Origin: Peristeroidobacter soli
GTDB taxonomy: Bacteria > Pseudomonadota > Gammaproteobacteria > Steroidobacterales > Steroidobacteraceae
Assembly: GCF_004138485.1 (NCBI RefSeq)
Contig: NZ_RYEV01000003.1
Location: 744,001-808,000, forward strand
Length of the DNA stretch: 64,000 nt
Reading direction: 5' to 3'
A model generated the notes under the pieces. The model was not told the DNA's origin. It saw only the letters and a list, made by a program, of their open reading frames with translations, and searched no databases. The translations under genes were made by a program, and so were the position numbers. This document shows positions 18,950 to 28,227 of this stretch, in pieces. The number at the start of each line of letters is the position of its first letter. Position 1 is the stretch's first letter.

Positions 18950-19923
18950 GTGAGCTTGCGTCGCATGGAGTGCAGCAGCACGAAGAAGAAGGGCGCGCCG
19001 ATCAGTGACATCACTACACCGAGCTCGAGCTCAGACCCGCCGGGAAGCAGCCGCACGACAATATCGCCTGCGAGTACCAGAGCCGCGCCACCGATGGCGC
19101 TGGGAACCAGCAATGCACCCGGACGCGAGCCGACCAGCGGACGCATCAGATGCGGCACGATCAATCCGACGAAGCCGATCACCCCGGTCACCGCCGTGCT
19201 GCCACCGACGATCAGCCCGATGCCGAACGCCAGTTGCCACTGCGCACGATTCAAATCGATGCCGAGCGAGCGCGCGCCCGATTCGCCGAGCGTCAGCGCG
19301 TCCAGTGCGCGACGACAGCCGAGCACGGCGATGCAGCCGACGACGATCAATGGCGCGGCGATGGTCAGCTCATCGAAACTTCGATCGGTGAGTCCGCCCA
19401 GCATCCAGCGCACGATTTCCTGGGACGCCCACGGGCTGGGCGACAACGACAACGCCAGCGAGATGCCGGCAATGGCGAGCGCGCTGAGGATGATGCCGGA
19501 GAGCACCAGCGTCAGTACGCTGGCCGCCATGCCGGACAAAATGAACAACGCGGCCATCGCGGTCATGCCGCCGATGACGCCGCAAATCGGCAGCACCCAG
19601 GGATGCAGGCCGGCGATGTTGAAGAAGATGCTCAGCACCGCGCCGAGCGCCGCCATCGCCGATACTCCCAAGGTGCCAGGCTCGGCGAGCGCGTTTCGCA
19701 AATAACCTTGCATCGCTGCGCCCGCAAGACCCAGCGAGGCGCCGACCAGCACGCCGAGAATGGCGCGAGGCAGGCGCAACTCGAGCAGAATCACGCGGCT
19801 GATGGTGTCCTGTGCCTGCCACACATCCCAACTCAGGGTCACGCGGCCGACGGCGATCGACAGCAGCCAGAGGACGACGACCAGCGCCGACAGCGCGGGA
19901 ATGGCCCATCGACGTGAGATCAC
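18946..19923 (-). CDS. btuC: FecCD/BtuC-family ABC transporter permease
   Basis: 'LRLPRAILGVLVGASLGLAGAAMQGYLRNALAEPGTLGVSAMAALGAV', 'GVIGFVGLIVPHLMRPLVG'. Confidence 0.93.
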   Translation of the reverse strand: MISRRWAIPALSALVVVLWLLSIAVGRVTLSWDVWQAQDTISRVILLELRLPRAILGVLVGASLGLAGAAMQGYLRNALAEPGTLGVSAMAALGAVLSIFFNIAGLHPWVLPICGVIGGMTAMAALFILSGMAASVLTLVLSGIILSALAIAGISLALSLSPSPWASQEIVRWMLGGLTDRSFDELTIAAPLIVVGCIAVLGCRRALDALTLGESGARSLGIDLNRAQWQLAFGIGLIVGGSTAVTGVIGFVGLIVPHLMRPLVGSRPGALLVPSAIGGAALVLAGDIVVRLLPGGSELELGVVMSLIGAPFFFVLLHSMRRKLT

Positions 19924-20786
19924 AAGGTGCTCCTGTTTCGTCGTGCGGCGAGCGCTGCTTCACGGGCCTGCACGAGCGCCGCGACCGCGGGAACCATCGT
20001 CGGCCCGGCGCAGTACAACAGGCGCGCTGGAAATACAGCGCGAGTCATTTGAGACTCCAGTGCTCGCAAAGCCCGATGACGCACGATCTTTTCTTCCTGC
20101 ATCGGTGCACCGGGCGACGTTTCGCCGACCAGTAACACATCCGGCGGCGATGACAACAATACTTCCAACGGCAGCGGACGATACTGCTCGACGCCATAAC
20201 GCGCGGCGATGTTTCTGAGTCCGGTGAGCTCCATCAACTCTCCGGCCACCGTATCCGCGCCGGCAGACAGACCTCCCGGCTGATAAACCGCAGCAGTCAA
20301 CGGCGGCTCATTCGGCGGCAGGCGGGCAGCGTCCAGCGCGGCCTGAATGCGCGCGATCATCGCTTCACCCTCAGGCTCCGCGCCGAGCAGACGGGCGACG
20401 GTTCTGATCTGCGCGAAGCTCTCTTCGACGGTATCCGGAACACCGAACAGCTCGAAATGGATGCCCACTCGCTTCAGCGCATTCCGAGTGGCGATGGCTG
20501 AATGACGGCTCGTGAGCACGAGATCCGGCCGAAGCGCGACCACTTCCTCGGCGGTTTCATAAGTGATCGGCAGATGTCGTGCGGCTTCCGAAATCGTCGA
20601 TCGCTGTGGATCGCGCGCGTAATGACTCAACGCCACGATTCGATCGTGCGAGACCAGCTCCACGAGGATGCTGTCGACGCACATGTTCAGCGAGACGATA
20701 CGCATCGGATGATGCGGCGGCTCCTCGGCCTGCGCGGCGGGCGCGAGGCAGAGCGCGGCGAGCAGCGGTGCGAGCCAGCGTTTCAA
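19920..20786 (-). CDS. btuF: Periplasmic corrinoid/metal-chelate binding protein (BtuF-like)
   Basis: Signal peptide, 'RIVSLNMCVDSILVELVSHDRIVALSHYA', 'PDLVLTSRHS'; located directly upstream of btuC/btuD. Confidence 0.85.
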   Translation of the reverse strand: MKRWLAPLLAALCLAPAAQAEEPPHHPMRIVSLNMCVDSILVELVSHDRIVALSHYARDPQRSTISEAARHLPITYETAEEVVALRPDLVLTSRHSAIATRNALKRVGIHFELFGVPDTVEESFAQIRTVARLLGAEPEGEAMIARIQAALDAARLPPNEPPLTAAVYQPGGLSAGADTVAGELMELTGLRNIAARYGVEQYRPLPLEVLLSSPPDVLLVGETSPGAPMQEEKIVRHRALRALESQMTRAVFPARLLYCAGPTMVPAVAALVQAREAALAARRNRSTL

Positions 20787-21412
20787 AATTCCACTCCGCG
20801 CTGGGGTTTGAAGCCGGCGTCGTATGGATGTTTGATCAGCGTCATCTCGGTGACCAGATCGGCAATCTCCATCAGCTCCGGCTTCGCGTCGCGGCCGGTG
20901 ATACAGATGTGCTTGTCGCGCGGCCGGTTCTTCAGAAAGCCGACCACCTCGTCGATGCTGACGTAGTCGTTGCGAATGGCGATGTTCAACTCGTCGAGCA
21001 GCACGAAATCGTAGTCGGGATCGAGGATCAGCTCACAGCTGCGCTGCCAGGCTTTCTGGGCGGCGGCGATGTCGCGCTGCCGGTCCTGCACGTCCCAGGT
21101 GAAGCCTTCGCCCATCACCTCGAAGCTCAGCAGGTCGGGGAAGCGGCGGAAGAAATGATGCTCGCCGGTCTGCCACTTGCCCTTGATGAACTGCACGATG
21201 CCGACGCGCATGTCCCAGCCGAGCGCGCGGGCCACCATGCCGAAGGCGCTGGAGGATTTGCCCTTGCCGGGGCCGGTGAGAATGAGCAGCAGGCCGCCGC
21301 GCTCTTTCTTGGTGGCGCGTTCGGCGCGACGCTCGGCCTGGCGCAGCTTCATCTCTTCGGCGTGCTGGCGGTCTTTCTCGGCTTCGGACTGTCCGTCGGT
21401 CGTCGTGGTCAT
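20783..21412 (-). CDS. cobO: Cob(I)yrinic acid a,c-diamide adenosyltransferase (CobO/BtuR type)
   Basis: Start MTTTTDGQSEAEKDRQHAEEM; 'GLLLILTGPGKGKSSSAFGMVARALGWDMRVGIVQFIKG', 'DFVLLDELNIAI'. Confidence 0.96.
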   Translation of the reverse strand: MTTTTDGQSEAEKDRQHAEEMKLRQAERRAERATKKERGGLLLILTGPGKGKSSSAFGMVARALGWDMRVGIVQFIKGKWQTGEHHFFRRFPDLLSFEVMGEGFTWDVQDRQRDIAAAQKAWQRSCELILDPDYDFVLLDELNIAIRNDYVSIDEVVGFLKNRPRDKHICITGRDAKPELMEIADLVTEMTLIKHPYDAGFKPQRGVEF

Positions 21413-22449
21413 GGTTGCATCTTCAGCGCGTTGGCCACGCGCCGCCAGTCGTTTGCAGCAAGCGGCAGGCCGAAACGCAGCAGGGTGCTGTCGTAGTCGA
21501 ACGGCCGGGCGAGAATGCCTCGGGAGGCGAGTTGGGTGAATCTGGCGCGGGCATCCGGCGCACGGGCCAGTCGATAAAGCGAGGTGCCGCCGACGATCGT
21601 CATGCCGCCACTGACCAGCAACTTGTCGAGTCGCTGCGCGGCGCGATGCAGGCGCAGGCGTGTCCTCGCGGCCCAGGCTTCGTCCGCATAAGCGGCCAGG
21701 CCGGCGCATAGAGCATCGGCAGAGACGGGCCAGTCGCCCAGCAAGTGACGTAGCCGAGTGGCGATACTGGTCGAGGCGATGACGAATCCGAGTCGTATGC
21801 CGGCCAGTCCATAAAACTTTCCAAACGAACGCAGCACCATCATTCGCGGTGCGCGACTGGTGCCGGCGAGTCCGGCGACGCTGAGTTGTGGTTCCAGATC
21901 GGCGAAGGCCTCGTCGACGATCAACAGGCCGTTGTTTGCGTGCAAGGTACCGTGCAGCGACAACAGTCGCTCACGGCTCATCACCCGCCCATCCGGGTTG
22001 TTGGGAGTGACGACCGTCATCGCGGTTTTCGCGGCGGCACGCGTCGTCAACTCCGCGTCGGCGACGACGTTTGTTCCGATGCCTGCGCGCGTCCACGCAT
22101 CGGCATGTGAACCGTATGTTGGTCCGGCGATCACTGCGGACGCCACATTCAATAGATACGGCAGCAGCCTCAGCACGTTCTCTGTTCCGCCGGTCGCGAC
22201 CACTCTCGCCGGATCATCGACGCCGAACGCCGCCGCGGCTGTAGCCTCGAGCTTTGCCAGATCGGTGGGTTCGGGCAGCCGATTGCGCTCGCGAGCCGAA
22301 GCTCGCGGCGCGGGATATGACGAAGGATTGATGCCCGTGGACAAATCGATCCACGGCTGTGTCACATCCGGAAACAGCGCGCGTGCGACACAGAGCCGGC
22401 CGCCGTGATGAGCAAAGCGACCGGCGGCGATGTCAGCGCCACCTTTCAT
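21409..22449 (-). CDS. cobD: L-threonine-O-3-phosphate decarboxylase (CobD/CobC), PLP-dependent
   Basis: Start MKGGADIAAGRFAHHGGRL; 'WIDLSTGINPSSYPAP', 'VLRSFGKFYGLAGIRLGFVIAS'. Confidence 0.93.
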   Translation of the reverse strand: MKGGADIAAGRFAHHGGRLCVARALFPDVTQPWIDLSTGINPSSYPAPRASARERNRLPEPTDLAKLEATAAAAFGVDDPARVVATGGTENVLRLLPYLLNVASAVIAGPTYGSHADAWTRAGIGTNVVADAELTTRAAAKTAMTVVTPNNPDGRVMSRERLLSLHGTLHANNGLLIVDEAFADLEPQLSVAGLAGTSRAPRMMVLRSFGKFYGLAGIRLGFVIASTSIATRLRHLLGDWPVSADALCAGLAAYADEAWAARTRLRLHRAAQRLDKLLVSGGMTIVGGTSLYRLARAPDARARFTQLASRGILARPFDYDSTLLRFGLPLAANDWRRVANALKMQP

Positions 22450-24380
22450 TAGAAGCTCTGTCGGAGGCCCGCGTAGAAGGTGCGGCCGAGCGTGCCGTAG
22501 TTCCTCGCGGTCTGATATTCCTCGTCGAAAGCATTCTCGATGCGGCCATACACTTCCATCGAATCGCTGACCGCATACGACGCACGGAAGTCGCACAGCG
22601 TGTAGCTGTCGAGCACGAAAGTATTGGCGATGGTGTCGAAGGCGCGGCTGGCGTGCTGAACGGCGACCGTGGTGGTCAAACCCACCGGCCATTCGTAGCT
22701 CAGCTGCGCATTGGCGGTTTCATCCGGCCGGCGCGGCAGAGTGCGACCGAAAGTCGTCGCGCCCCGCGCGGTGTTCTCCGCATCCATGTTCGTGTAGTTC
22801 GCCGTCAACGTCAGCTGTTCGGTCAGGCGCGCCGCCACGGCCAGCTCCACGCCATGCGCGTTGGTCTTCTGGAAGTTGTCGTAATAACCGAAGCGTCCCT
22901 GGCAGAGCGGCGAGGTATCGCCGAAGTCGCAGGACACGAAGTCGATCATGTTCTTGGTGTCGCGATCGAAATAAGTCGCGGAGACCACCAGCTTCTTGTC
23001 GAAGAAATGTTGCTCGACACCGGCGTCCCAGCTCTCGGCCTCTTCGGCGTTGAGGTCGAGATTGCCGTACTCGCTGTACAGCTGATACAGCGTCGGCGCT
23101 TTGAAACCTTCGCCGAAGCTGGCGCGCAGGATGGTGGACGGCGTGACCGACCATGCGGCCGACGCGCGCGTCGTCGTGTGGCTGCCGAACGTGTCGTGAT
23201 CGTCATAGCGAACGCCGGCGCTCAACGACAACGTGTCGATTGGGGTCACGTTGACTTGCGCGTAGGCGCTGTCGATCTGCACTTCGCCGGTCAGCGGGAC
23301 GGGATTCGGATCGAACGTCGACGGCGAAGCCGTGCTCAGCTCGGAGCGTTCCGACTCCAGGCCGACGATGGTGCTCACGCGGTCCGTGATCCGCAGCGTG
23401 CCCTGATATTCCCAGCGCTTGTTGCTGCCTTCGGCATCGAACGTCTTGGGCACCGTCGATGACGGGTCGGTGTCCTGGCGATCCGTATCCGTGTAAGCGA
23501 AGCCGATGCGATTCTGCAGGCGGCCGTCGAACGCACCGAGGGTTACGCCGGTGTACGTCGTCAATTCTTCAGTGACTCCGTAGTCCGGAGTGTCGCGCAG
23601 CGGGAAGCCGTCGAATTCCGAACGGCCGTCACTCCAGGTCGAGCGCACTTCAGCGGTGATATTGTCCGTGATGTGCAGGATGCCGCGAGCGTTGAAGCCG
23701 ACGTTGCGATAGCTGTCCGGTTCGGTGCCGAGCGCATAGGCGGAGATGCCGTCGCTGGTCACATAGTTGCCGCCGACACGCCAGGCGAAACAGTCGCCGC
23801 CGGCCTGCACGTTGCCGCGGACGATCGCTGTGTCATGAGTGCCGCCCTCGACGGAGTACATCGCGGACAGCGGGCCTTCAGGCACCGGCGTCACGATGTT
23901 GATGACGCCGCCGATGGCCTGGCTGCCCCACAGCGTGGACTGTGGACCCCGCAACACTTCGATCTGTGCGAAGTCGGTGGTGATCAGATCGGCGAAGTTG
24001 AATTCGCCGCTGGCCGATGAGGGATCGTTGAGCTTGACGCCATCGATGAGCACGACGGTCTGATGGCTTTCAGCGCCGCGGATGCGCACGGTCGTGGTGC
24101 CGCCCAAACCACCGTTGCGAGCGACGGCAATGCCCGGCGTTACCGCGAGCAGATCGGACACCGCGGTCTTCTGACTCCGGCGCTGCTCTTTGGCGGTGAT
24201 CACGGTGACTGAATCGCCGACCTGCGATGTTTCCTGCGAAATTCGATTGGCGCTGACGATCACATCCTCGACGCCATCGCTGGCGTCGGCGGCCAGCGCG
24301 GACAACGCCGGATGTAACAACAGCGCCGCGGACGCGGCGAGAAGACGAGAAGACGGACGGCAGACGGATTGGGTGTGCAC
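22449..24380 (-). CDS. btuB: TonB-dependent vitamin B12 receptor BtuB
   Basis: 'DGVEDVIVSANRISQETSQVGDSVTVITAKE', 'VLIDGVKLNDPSSASGEFNFADL', terminal 'YAGLRQSF'; preceded by cobalamin riboswitch. Confidence 0.95.
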   Translation of the reverse strand: MHTQSVCRPSSRLLAASAALLLHPALSALAADASDGVEDVIVSANRISQETSQVGDSVTVITAKEQRRSQKTAVSDLLAVTPGIAVARNGGLGGTTTVRIRGAESHQTVVLIDGVKLNDPSSASGEFNFADLITTDFAQIEVLRGPQSTLWGSQAIGGVINIVTPVPEGPLSAMYSVEGGTHDTAIVRGNVQAGGDCFAWRVGGNYVTSDGISAYALGTEPDSYRNVGFNARGILHITDNITAEVRSTWSDGRSEFDGFPLRDTPDYGVTEELTTYTGVTLGAFDGRLQNRIGFAYTDTDRQDTDPSSTVPKTFDAEGSNKRWEYQGTLRITDRVSTIVGLESERSELSTASPSTFDPNPVPLTGEVQIDSAYAQVNVTPIDTLSLSAGVRYDDHDTFGSHTTTRASAAWSVTPSTILRASFGEGFKAPTLYQLYSEYGNLDLNAEEAESWDAGVEQHFFDKKLVVSATYFDRDTKNMIDFVSCDFGDTSPLCQGRFGYYDNFQKTNAHGVELAVAARLTEQLTLTANYTNMDAENTARGATTFGRTLPRRPDETANAQLSYEWPVGLTTTVAVQHASRAFDTIANTFVLDSYTLCDFRASYAVSDSMEVYGRIENAFDEEYQTARNYGTLGRTFYAGLRQSF

Positions 24381-24514
24381 AGAAGGCTCCGCGGAGAGTT
24401 ACAAACCGCACGGGCTGCAACTTCAAAACGCGTCGCGACCCATGCACCGGTCGCCTCTACAGGGAAAACTCCCGTTCTCTCGGCGGCACCCCGGCCGATC
24501 GATGGACGACGGCG

Positions 24515-24690
24515 GCAAGCAGGTCTCCTGGCTGATGGCTGAAGTCCTCGCGTCACCTTCCCGGCGTAGCCCATCCCAAGGGGGCGGACGCCAGTGGTCT
24601 TTGACGCGCGGCGAACCACTTACAGTTGCGGGGGCAGCCCGGGTTTCACACCCGAGTTCCCTTTGAATCCCCTTGCGGGGAACTTGTCGC
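24515..24690 (-). promoter_or_regulatory. Cobalamin riboswitch upstream of btuB
   Basis: Reverse complement reads GGGAACTCGGGTGTGAAACCCGGGCTGCCCCCGCAACTGTAAGTGG...CCACTGG...GGGAAGGTGACGCG...AGCCAGGAGACCTGC (B12-box motif); edges approximate. Confidence 0.93.
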
Positions 24691-24723
24691 GCGGCGCGAG
24701 GATGAAGTTTGGGCGAGCCTTCG

Positions 24724-25197
24724 TCAAGTGTCGGACGAATTCTTGCGTCGGGCGCGCAGCTGGTGGTCCAGCGACCAGGCACCCGGGCCGTACACCGTCA
24801 GCACCAGCAGGATATAACCCCACAGATAATGCTGGCCGATGGCGGCCGCGAACCCTTCCTGGAACAGCACGTGCGCATAGGAGACGACCGCCAGCACGTT
24901 GACGGCCTGCAGGCCGAGTGCGCTGATCCGGCCAAATAGACCGAGTATGAGTAGCATCGGAAACAGCAGCTCGCCGGCGGTCCCGGCGATGGCGGCCAGG
25001 TGCGGGGACAGCACCGGCACGTGATATTCGTACTCGAACAGCGCGACCGTCTGGTCCCAGTCCGACAGCTTGAGATAGCCGCTCTTGAGAAATACCCAGC
25101 TCACATAGACCCGCGAGGCGAGTGCGAAGGGGGCCTGCAGGTGGTCGAGCAGGCGGGCGAGTGCGCTCTTCGGGTCCATCAAGGCGTCGCTAAGCAT
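24724..25197 (-). CDS. DoxX-family membrane protein
   Basis: Start MLSDALMDPKSALARLLD; 'SRVYVSWVFLKSGYLKLSDWDQTVALFEYEYHVPVLSPHLAAIAGTAGELLFPMLLILGL'. Confidence 0.9.
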   Translation of the reverse strand: MLSDALMDPKSALARLLDHLQAPFALASRVYVSWVFLKSGYLKLSDWDQTVALFEYEYHVPVLSPHLAAIAGTAGELLFPMLLILGLFGRISALGLQAVNVLAVVSYAHVLFQEGFAAAIGQHYLWGYILLVLTVYGPGAWSLDHQLRARRKNSSDT

Positions 25198-25369
25198 GGG
25201 CAGCTCCCGATTCTTGGTTGTCAGCCACAGGACCGGTCGCAGCCGGCGCTTATTACTCCGTTTGCATGTAATGCGATGGCGCCGGCCCCGGTCTAGTGGG
25301 CAAGATGCTGTTCGCGGCATCGATGACGATCCGTTTCAACGCTCGAGAAATCAGATTCAGGAGAGAAGC

Positions 25370-25621
25370 ATGAGCACACAGAAAGCCACTCGCGCCGCTT
25401 TGGCTGCCGCCGCGGCACTGCTGTTCACCAGTGTCGCCACCACCGCGAACGCGGCGGACGAAGCCAAGGTGAAATGCGAAGGCGTCAATTCGTGCAAAGG
25501 CACGTCCGCTTGCAGCACCGCGACCAATGCCTGCCAGGGCCAGAACAAGTGCAAAGGCCACGGCTATTTGCTGCTGAGCAAGGCCGACTGCGATGCGGCC
25601 AAGGCCAAGATGAAGAAGTGA
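25370..25621 (+). CDS. Small Cys-rich periplasmic protein, BufA2/bufferin-like
   Basis: Signal peptide then 'KVKCEGVNSCKGTSACSTATNACQGQNKCKGHGYLLLSKADCDAAKAK' repeated Cys pattern. Confidence 0.8.
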   Translation: MSTQKATRAALAAAAALLFTSVATTANAADEAKVKCEGVNSCKGTSACSTATNACQGQNKCKGHGYLLLSKADCDAAKAKMKK

Positions 25622-25706
25622 TTGCGATGGCCGGCGGCCTTGCGCTGCCGGCATTCCGCGATTCTTTGTCACAGCGGCGCGCAGGCGCCGCTGTGCATTT
25701 GTGGGC

Positions 25707-26360
25707 TCAGTATTCCAGCGCGCTCAGCAGCGTCTTCGCCACTGCATCCACCGGCACGTTCTGTCCCAGCACGACGATCACGCCGCGCGGTGCCGGAATG
25801 ATTTCACCCTGAAACCCTTTCTCATCGATATGTTCGCGCCCCTGCGTCGGCGCGTCCGTGACGACCAGCGCCGTCACCGGCCCTTGTTCGGTTTGCACGA
25901 CCAGGTGCGGCACTCGTTGACCCCGGAACGGGCAGCTCCGCGCGTACGACACTCGTGCCGCACCGGGCTTCAGTTTCAGCCTGTTGGCGGCCAGTACTTT
26001 TTCCAGTGCCTGCTGATCGACCGTTTCCGAAGTACGCACCAGCGAGAATTGCTCATGTTGGACGTGAGCGATGGCTTCCGCGGCGAAGCTCTGTCTCGGC
26101 GTCAGCAACCACAACGACATTGCACCGATGAACACAGCGACGAGCACGCTCGCAGCCATGCGCCACACACGTGACTGTTGAGGAGCGCGCTTTTCAGCCG
26201 GCGCGTCGACGGCCAGTGCGCGATAGATCAAGCGATCCATCGCCTGCATTTGCTGGCGGTAGCTGGCGCATTCCGGACAGGTTTCGATGTGCTTCAGGAC
26301 GTCGGGGTTGGTCGAGTCGGGCTCGGCGCCGAGGATCGTGCGCAGTTCTTCGCAGTTCAT
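25707..26360 (-). CDS. Anti-sigma factor with N-terminal Cys motif (DUF3379-like), single TM
   Basis: 'MNCEELRTILGAEPDSTNPDVLKHIETCPECASYRQQMQAMDRL'; TM 'MAASVLVAVFIGAMSLWLL'; overlaps ECF sigma gene by ATGA. Confidence 0.8.
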   Translation of the reverse strand: MNCEELRTILGAEPDSTNPDVLKHIETCPECASYRQQMQAMDRLIYRALAVDAPAEKRAPQQSRVWRMAASVLVAVFIGAMSLWLLTPRQSFAAEAIAHVQHEQFSLVRTSETVDQQALEKVLAANRLKLKPGAARVSYARSCPFRGQRVPHLVVQTEQGPVTALVVTDAPTQGREHIDEKGFQGEIIPAPRGVIVVLGQNVPVDAVAKTLLSALEY

Positions 26361-26872
26361 GGCCGCGAGCCCTCCGCACCCAGCAACTGCTGGCGCAAGA
26401 CCTGTCGCGCACGAAATAGACGTGTCAGTACCGCCGCGACACTGATTTCCAGGTGCTGGGCGATTTCCTCGGTGGAATAGCCCAACAACACCTGGAGTAC
26501 CAGCGGCTCACGGTGAATCACGTCCAGTTTCAGAATCGCGCGTCGCATCTCCTCGACTTCATGCTGATCGTTGACAGCCAGCGACTCGGGCTCGGCCTCG
26601 TTGGCGAGGTCCAGATCCACCATCGGCAGCCTCTTGCGCTCGAACACTCGTGCCAGCTCCCGTCGCGCAATGGTGAGCAGCCACGGGCGCGCGGCCTGCT
26701 CGTCTCCCAATGAGTCGAGAGAGCGCCAGGCGCGCAACAGCGTCTCCTGCACCACGTCCTCCGCCAAAGCCCGGTCTCGGCAAAGCCAGTACACGAACCG
26801 AAACACGTCGGCCCGGAATGGCATGCACAGCGCCTCGAAGCGCCCGCGTTCACGAGCACTATTAGCGTTCAT
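26357..26872 (-). CDS. ECF sigma factor
   Basis: 'FRADVFRFVYWLCRDRALAEDVVQETLLRAWRSLDSL', 'LVLQVLLGYSTEEIAQHLEISVAAVLTRLFRARQVLRQQL'. Confidence 0.93.
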   Translation of the reverse strand: MNANSARERGRFEALCMPFRADVFRFVYWLCRDRALAEDVVQETLLRAWRSLDSLGDEQAARPWLLTIARRELARVFERKRLPMVDLDLANEAEPESLAVNDQHEVEEMRRAILKLDVIHREPLVLQVLLGYSTEEIAQHLEISVAAVLTRLFRARQVLRQQLLGAEGSRP

Positions 26873-26914
26873 TGGGAGTAGACCGGGGCAGGCGCGGGTT
26901 TATTGCAGAGCGCT

Positions 26915-27448
26915 TCAGGCCGGCACCAGGCGTGCGTGTTCGCCCCACTTCAGGGTCCAGGACCAGCGCTCCTCGGCGGGCAGCCTGAGAATCAAACATC
27001 GCAGTACGCGCAACGAGCCGCCGTGCGCGACGATGGCGCAGCGGGAGACTGACGGCGACAACGCCGTGCGATACCAGCTGTCGACTCGGGTCCATAGGGC
27101 TTGTTCTGTTTCTCCGCCGGGCGGCGCCAGATTCCAGGTGTCCGCCGCCCATGGGTCGCTATGTTCTCGCGGAATCCGGGCCCACGGCAATTGCTCCCAT
27201 TGACCGAAGTGCAGTTCCTGCAACTCGGGCGCCAGTGTCACGGCACAGTCGTCTCTTTGTGCCAACGCCTGCGCCAGGCGGGCACAGCGCTGCGCCGGGC
27301 TCGAATAGATCCTATCGAACTTGGGTAAGGGCGTCAGCGCGGCTTGAATGTCCCGCTCCGCAGTGTCCGCGAGCGGCACATCGGTCTGGCCGTAACACAC
27401 GCCGGCAGCCACCGCCGGCGCGGTGTGACGAATCAGATAGAGTTCCAC
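26915..27448 (-). CDS. cobC: Histidine phosphatase, alpha-ribazole-phosphatase-like (CobC)
   Basis: GTG start 'VELYLIRHTAPAVAAGVCYGQTDVPLADT', 'LHFGQWE', 'IVAHGGSLRVLRCL'; overlaps cobS. Confidence 0.9.
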   Translation of the reverse strand: MELYLIRHTAPAVAAGVCYGQTDVPLADTAERDIQAALTPLPKFDRIYSSPAQRCARLAQALAQRDDCAVTLAPELQELHFGQWEQLPWARIPREHSDPWAADTWNLAPPGGETEQALWTRVDSWYRTALSPSVSRCAIVAHGGSLRVLRCLILRLPAEERWSWTLKWGEHARLVPA

Positions 27449-28227
27449 GACGCGAGTACGGCCAGATAGAAGGCGATCTCGGTGAGCTGTTGCGTGGCGC
27501 CCAGCGTGTCGCCGGTGAAACCGCCGAGCCGTTGCATGAACCAGCGTGCCAGCACATACAGGACGATCAGCGAGCAAACTACGCCGGCGAGCGCGTGCAG
27601 CCCACACCAGTACATCGGTGCAGCGCCGATGACGATTGCAAACAAAAGCTCGCCATGACTCATGGGCTGCGCGACGACTTTGGCGCGTGACTGGTCTGGA
27701 TTGCCAACGTAATTGCTGGCAAACAGCAGCGTCACGGCGCAAGCGCGAGAGAATGCGTGGCCGGCGATCAACACAGCAATCGCAATCGTCACGGGCAGCG
27801 CGCTCAATGCGGCGATCTTGATGAGTAACACGAGCACGAGCGCGGCCGTGCCGAACGTGCCGAGTCGTGAGTCCTTCATGATTTCGAGCGCGCGCTCGCG
27901 GGTCGCGCCACCGCCCAATCCGTCGAACGTATCCGCGAGACCGTCTTCGTGGAACGCACCTGTCATGAGCACGGTGAAGGCCGTGCTGATGATGACCGGC
28001 AACGGCCCGGGCAGCACCAGGCTGGTCAGCCACAACACCAGCGCGCCGACCGCTCCAATCAGCACGCCAACTGCTGGGAAGTAACGCGCCGTGCCGCTCA
28101 AGTGCTCGGCGGAGTGACCAACCCACGCGGGCATGGGCACGCGCGTGAAGTACTGAACCGCCATGAGCAGCATTCGCAGCTCGGCGATCAAGCGAGACGG
28201 GCGCGCGGTTTGAGCTTCGGTGCTCAT
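27433..28227 (-). CDS. cobS: Adenosylcobinamide-GDP ribazoletransferase
   Basis: 'AVQYFTRVPMPAWVGHSAEHLSGTARYFPAVGVLIGA', 'AFHEDGLADTFDGLGGGATRERALEIMKDSRLGTFG'. Confidence 0.96.
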   Translation of the reverse strand: MSTEAQTARPSRLIAELRMLLMAVQYFTRVPMPAWVGHSAEHLSGTARYFPAVGVLIGAVGALVLWLTSLVLPGPLPVIISTAFTVLMTGAFHEDGLADTFDGLGGGATRERALEIMKDSRLGTFGTAALVLVLLIKIAALSALPVTIAIAVLIAGHAFSRACAVTLLFASNYVGNPDQSRAKVVAQPMSHGELLFAIVIGAAPMYWCGLHALAGVVCSLIVLYVLARWFMQRLGGFTGDTLGATQQLTEIAFYLAVLASWNSI

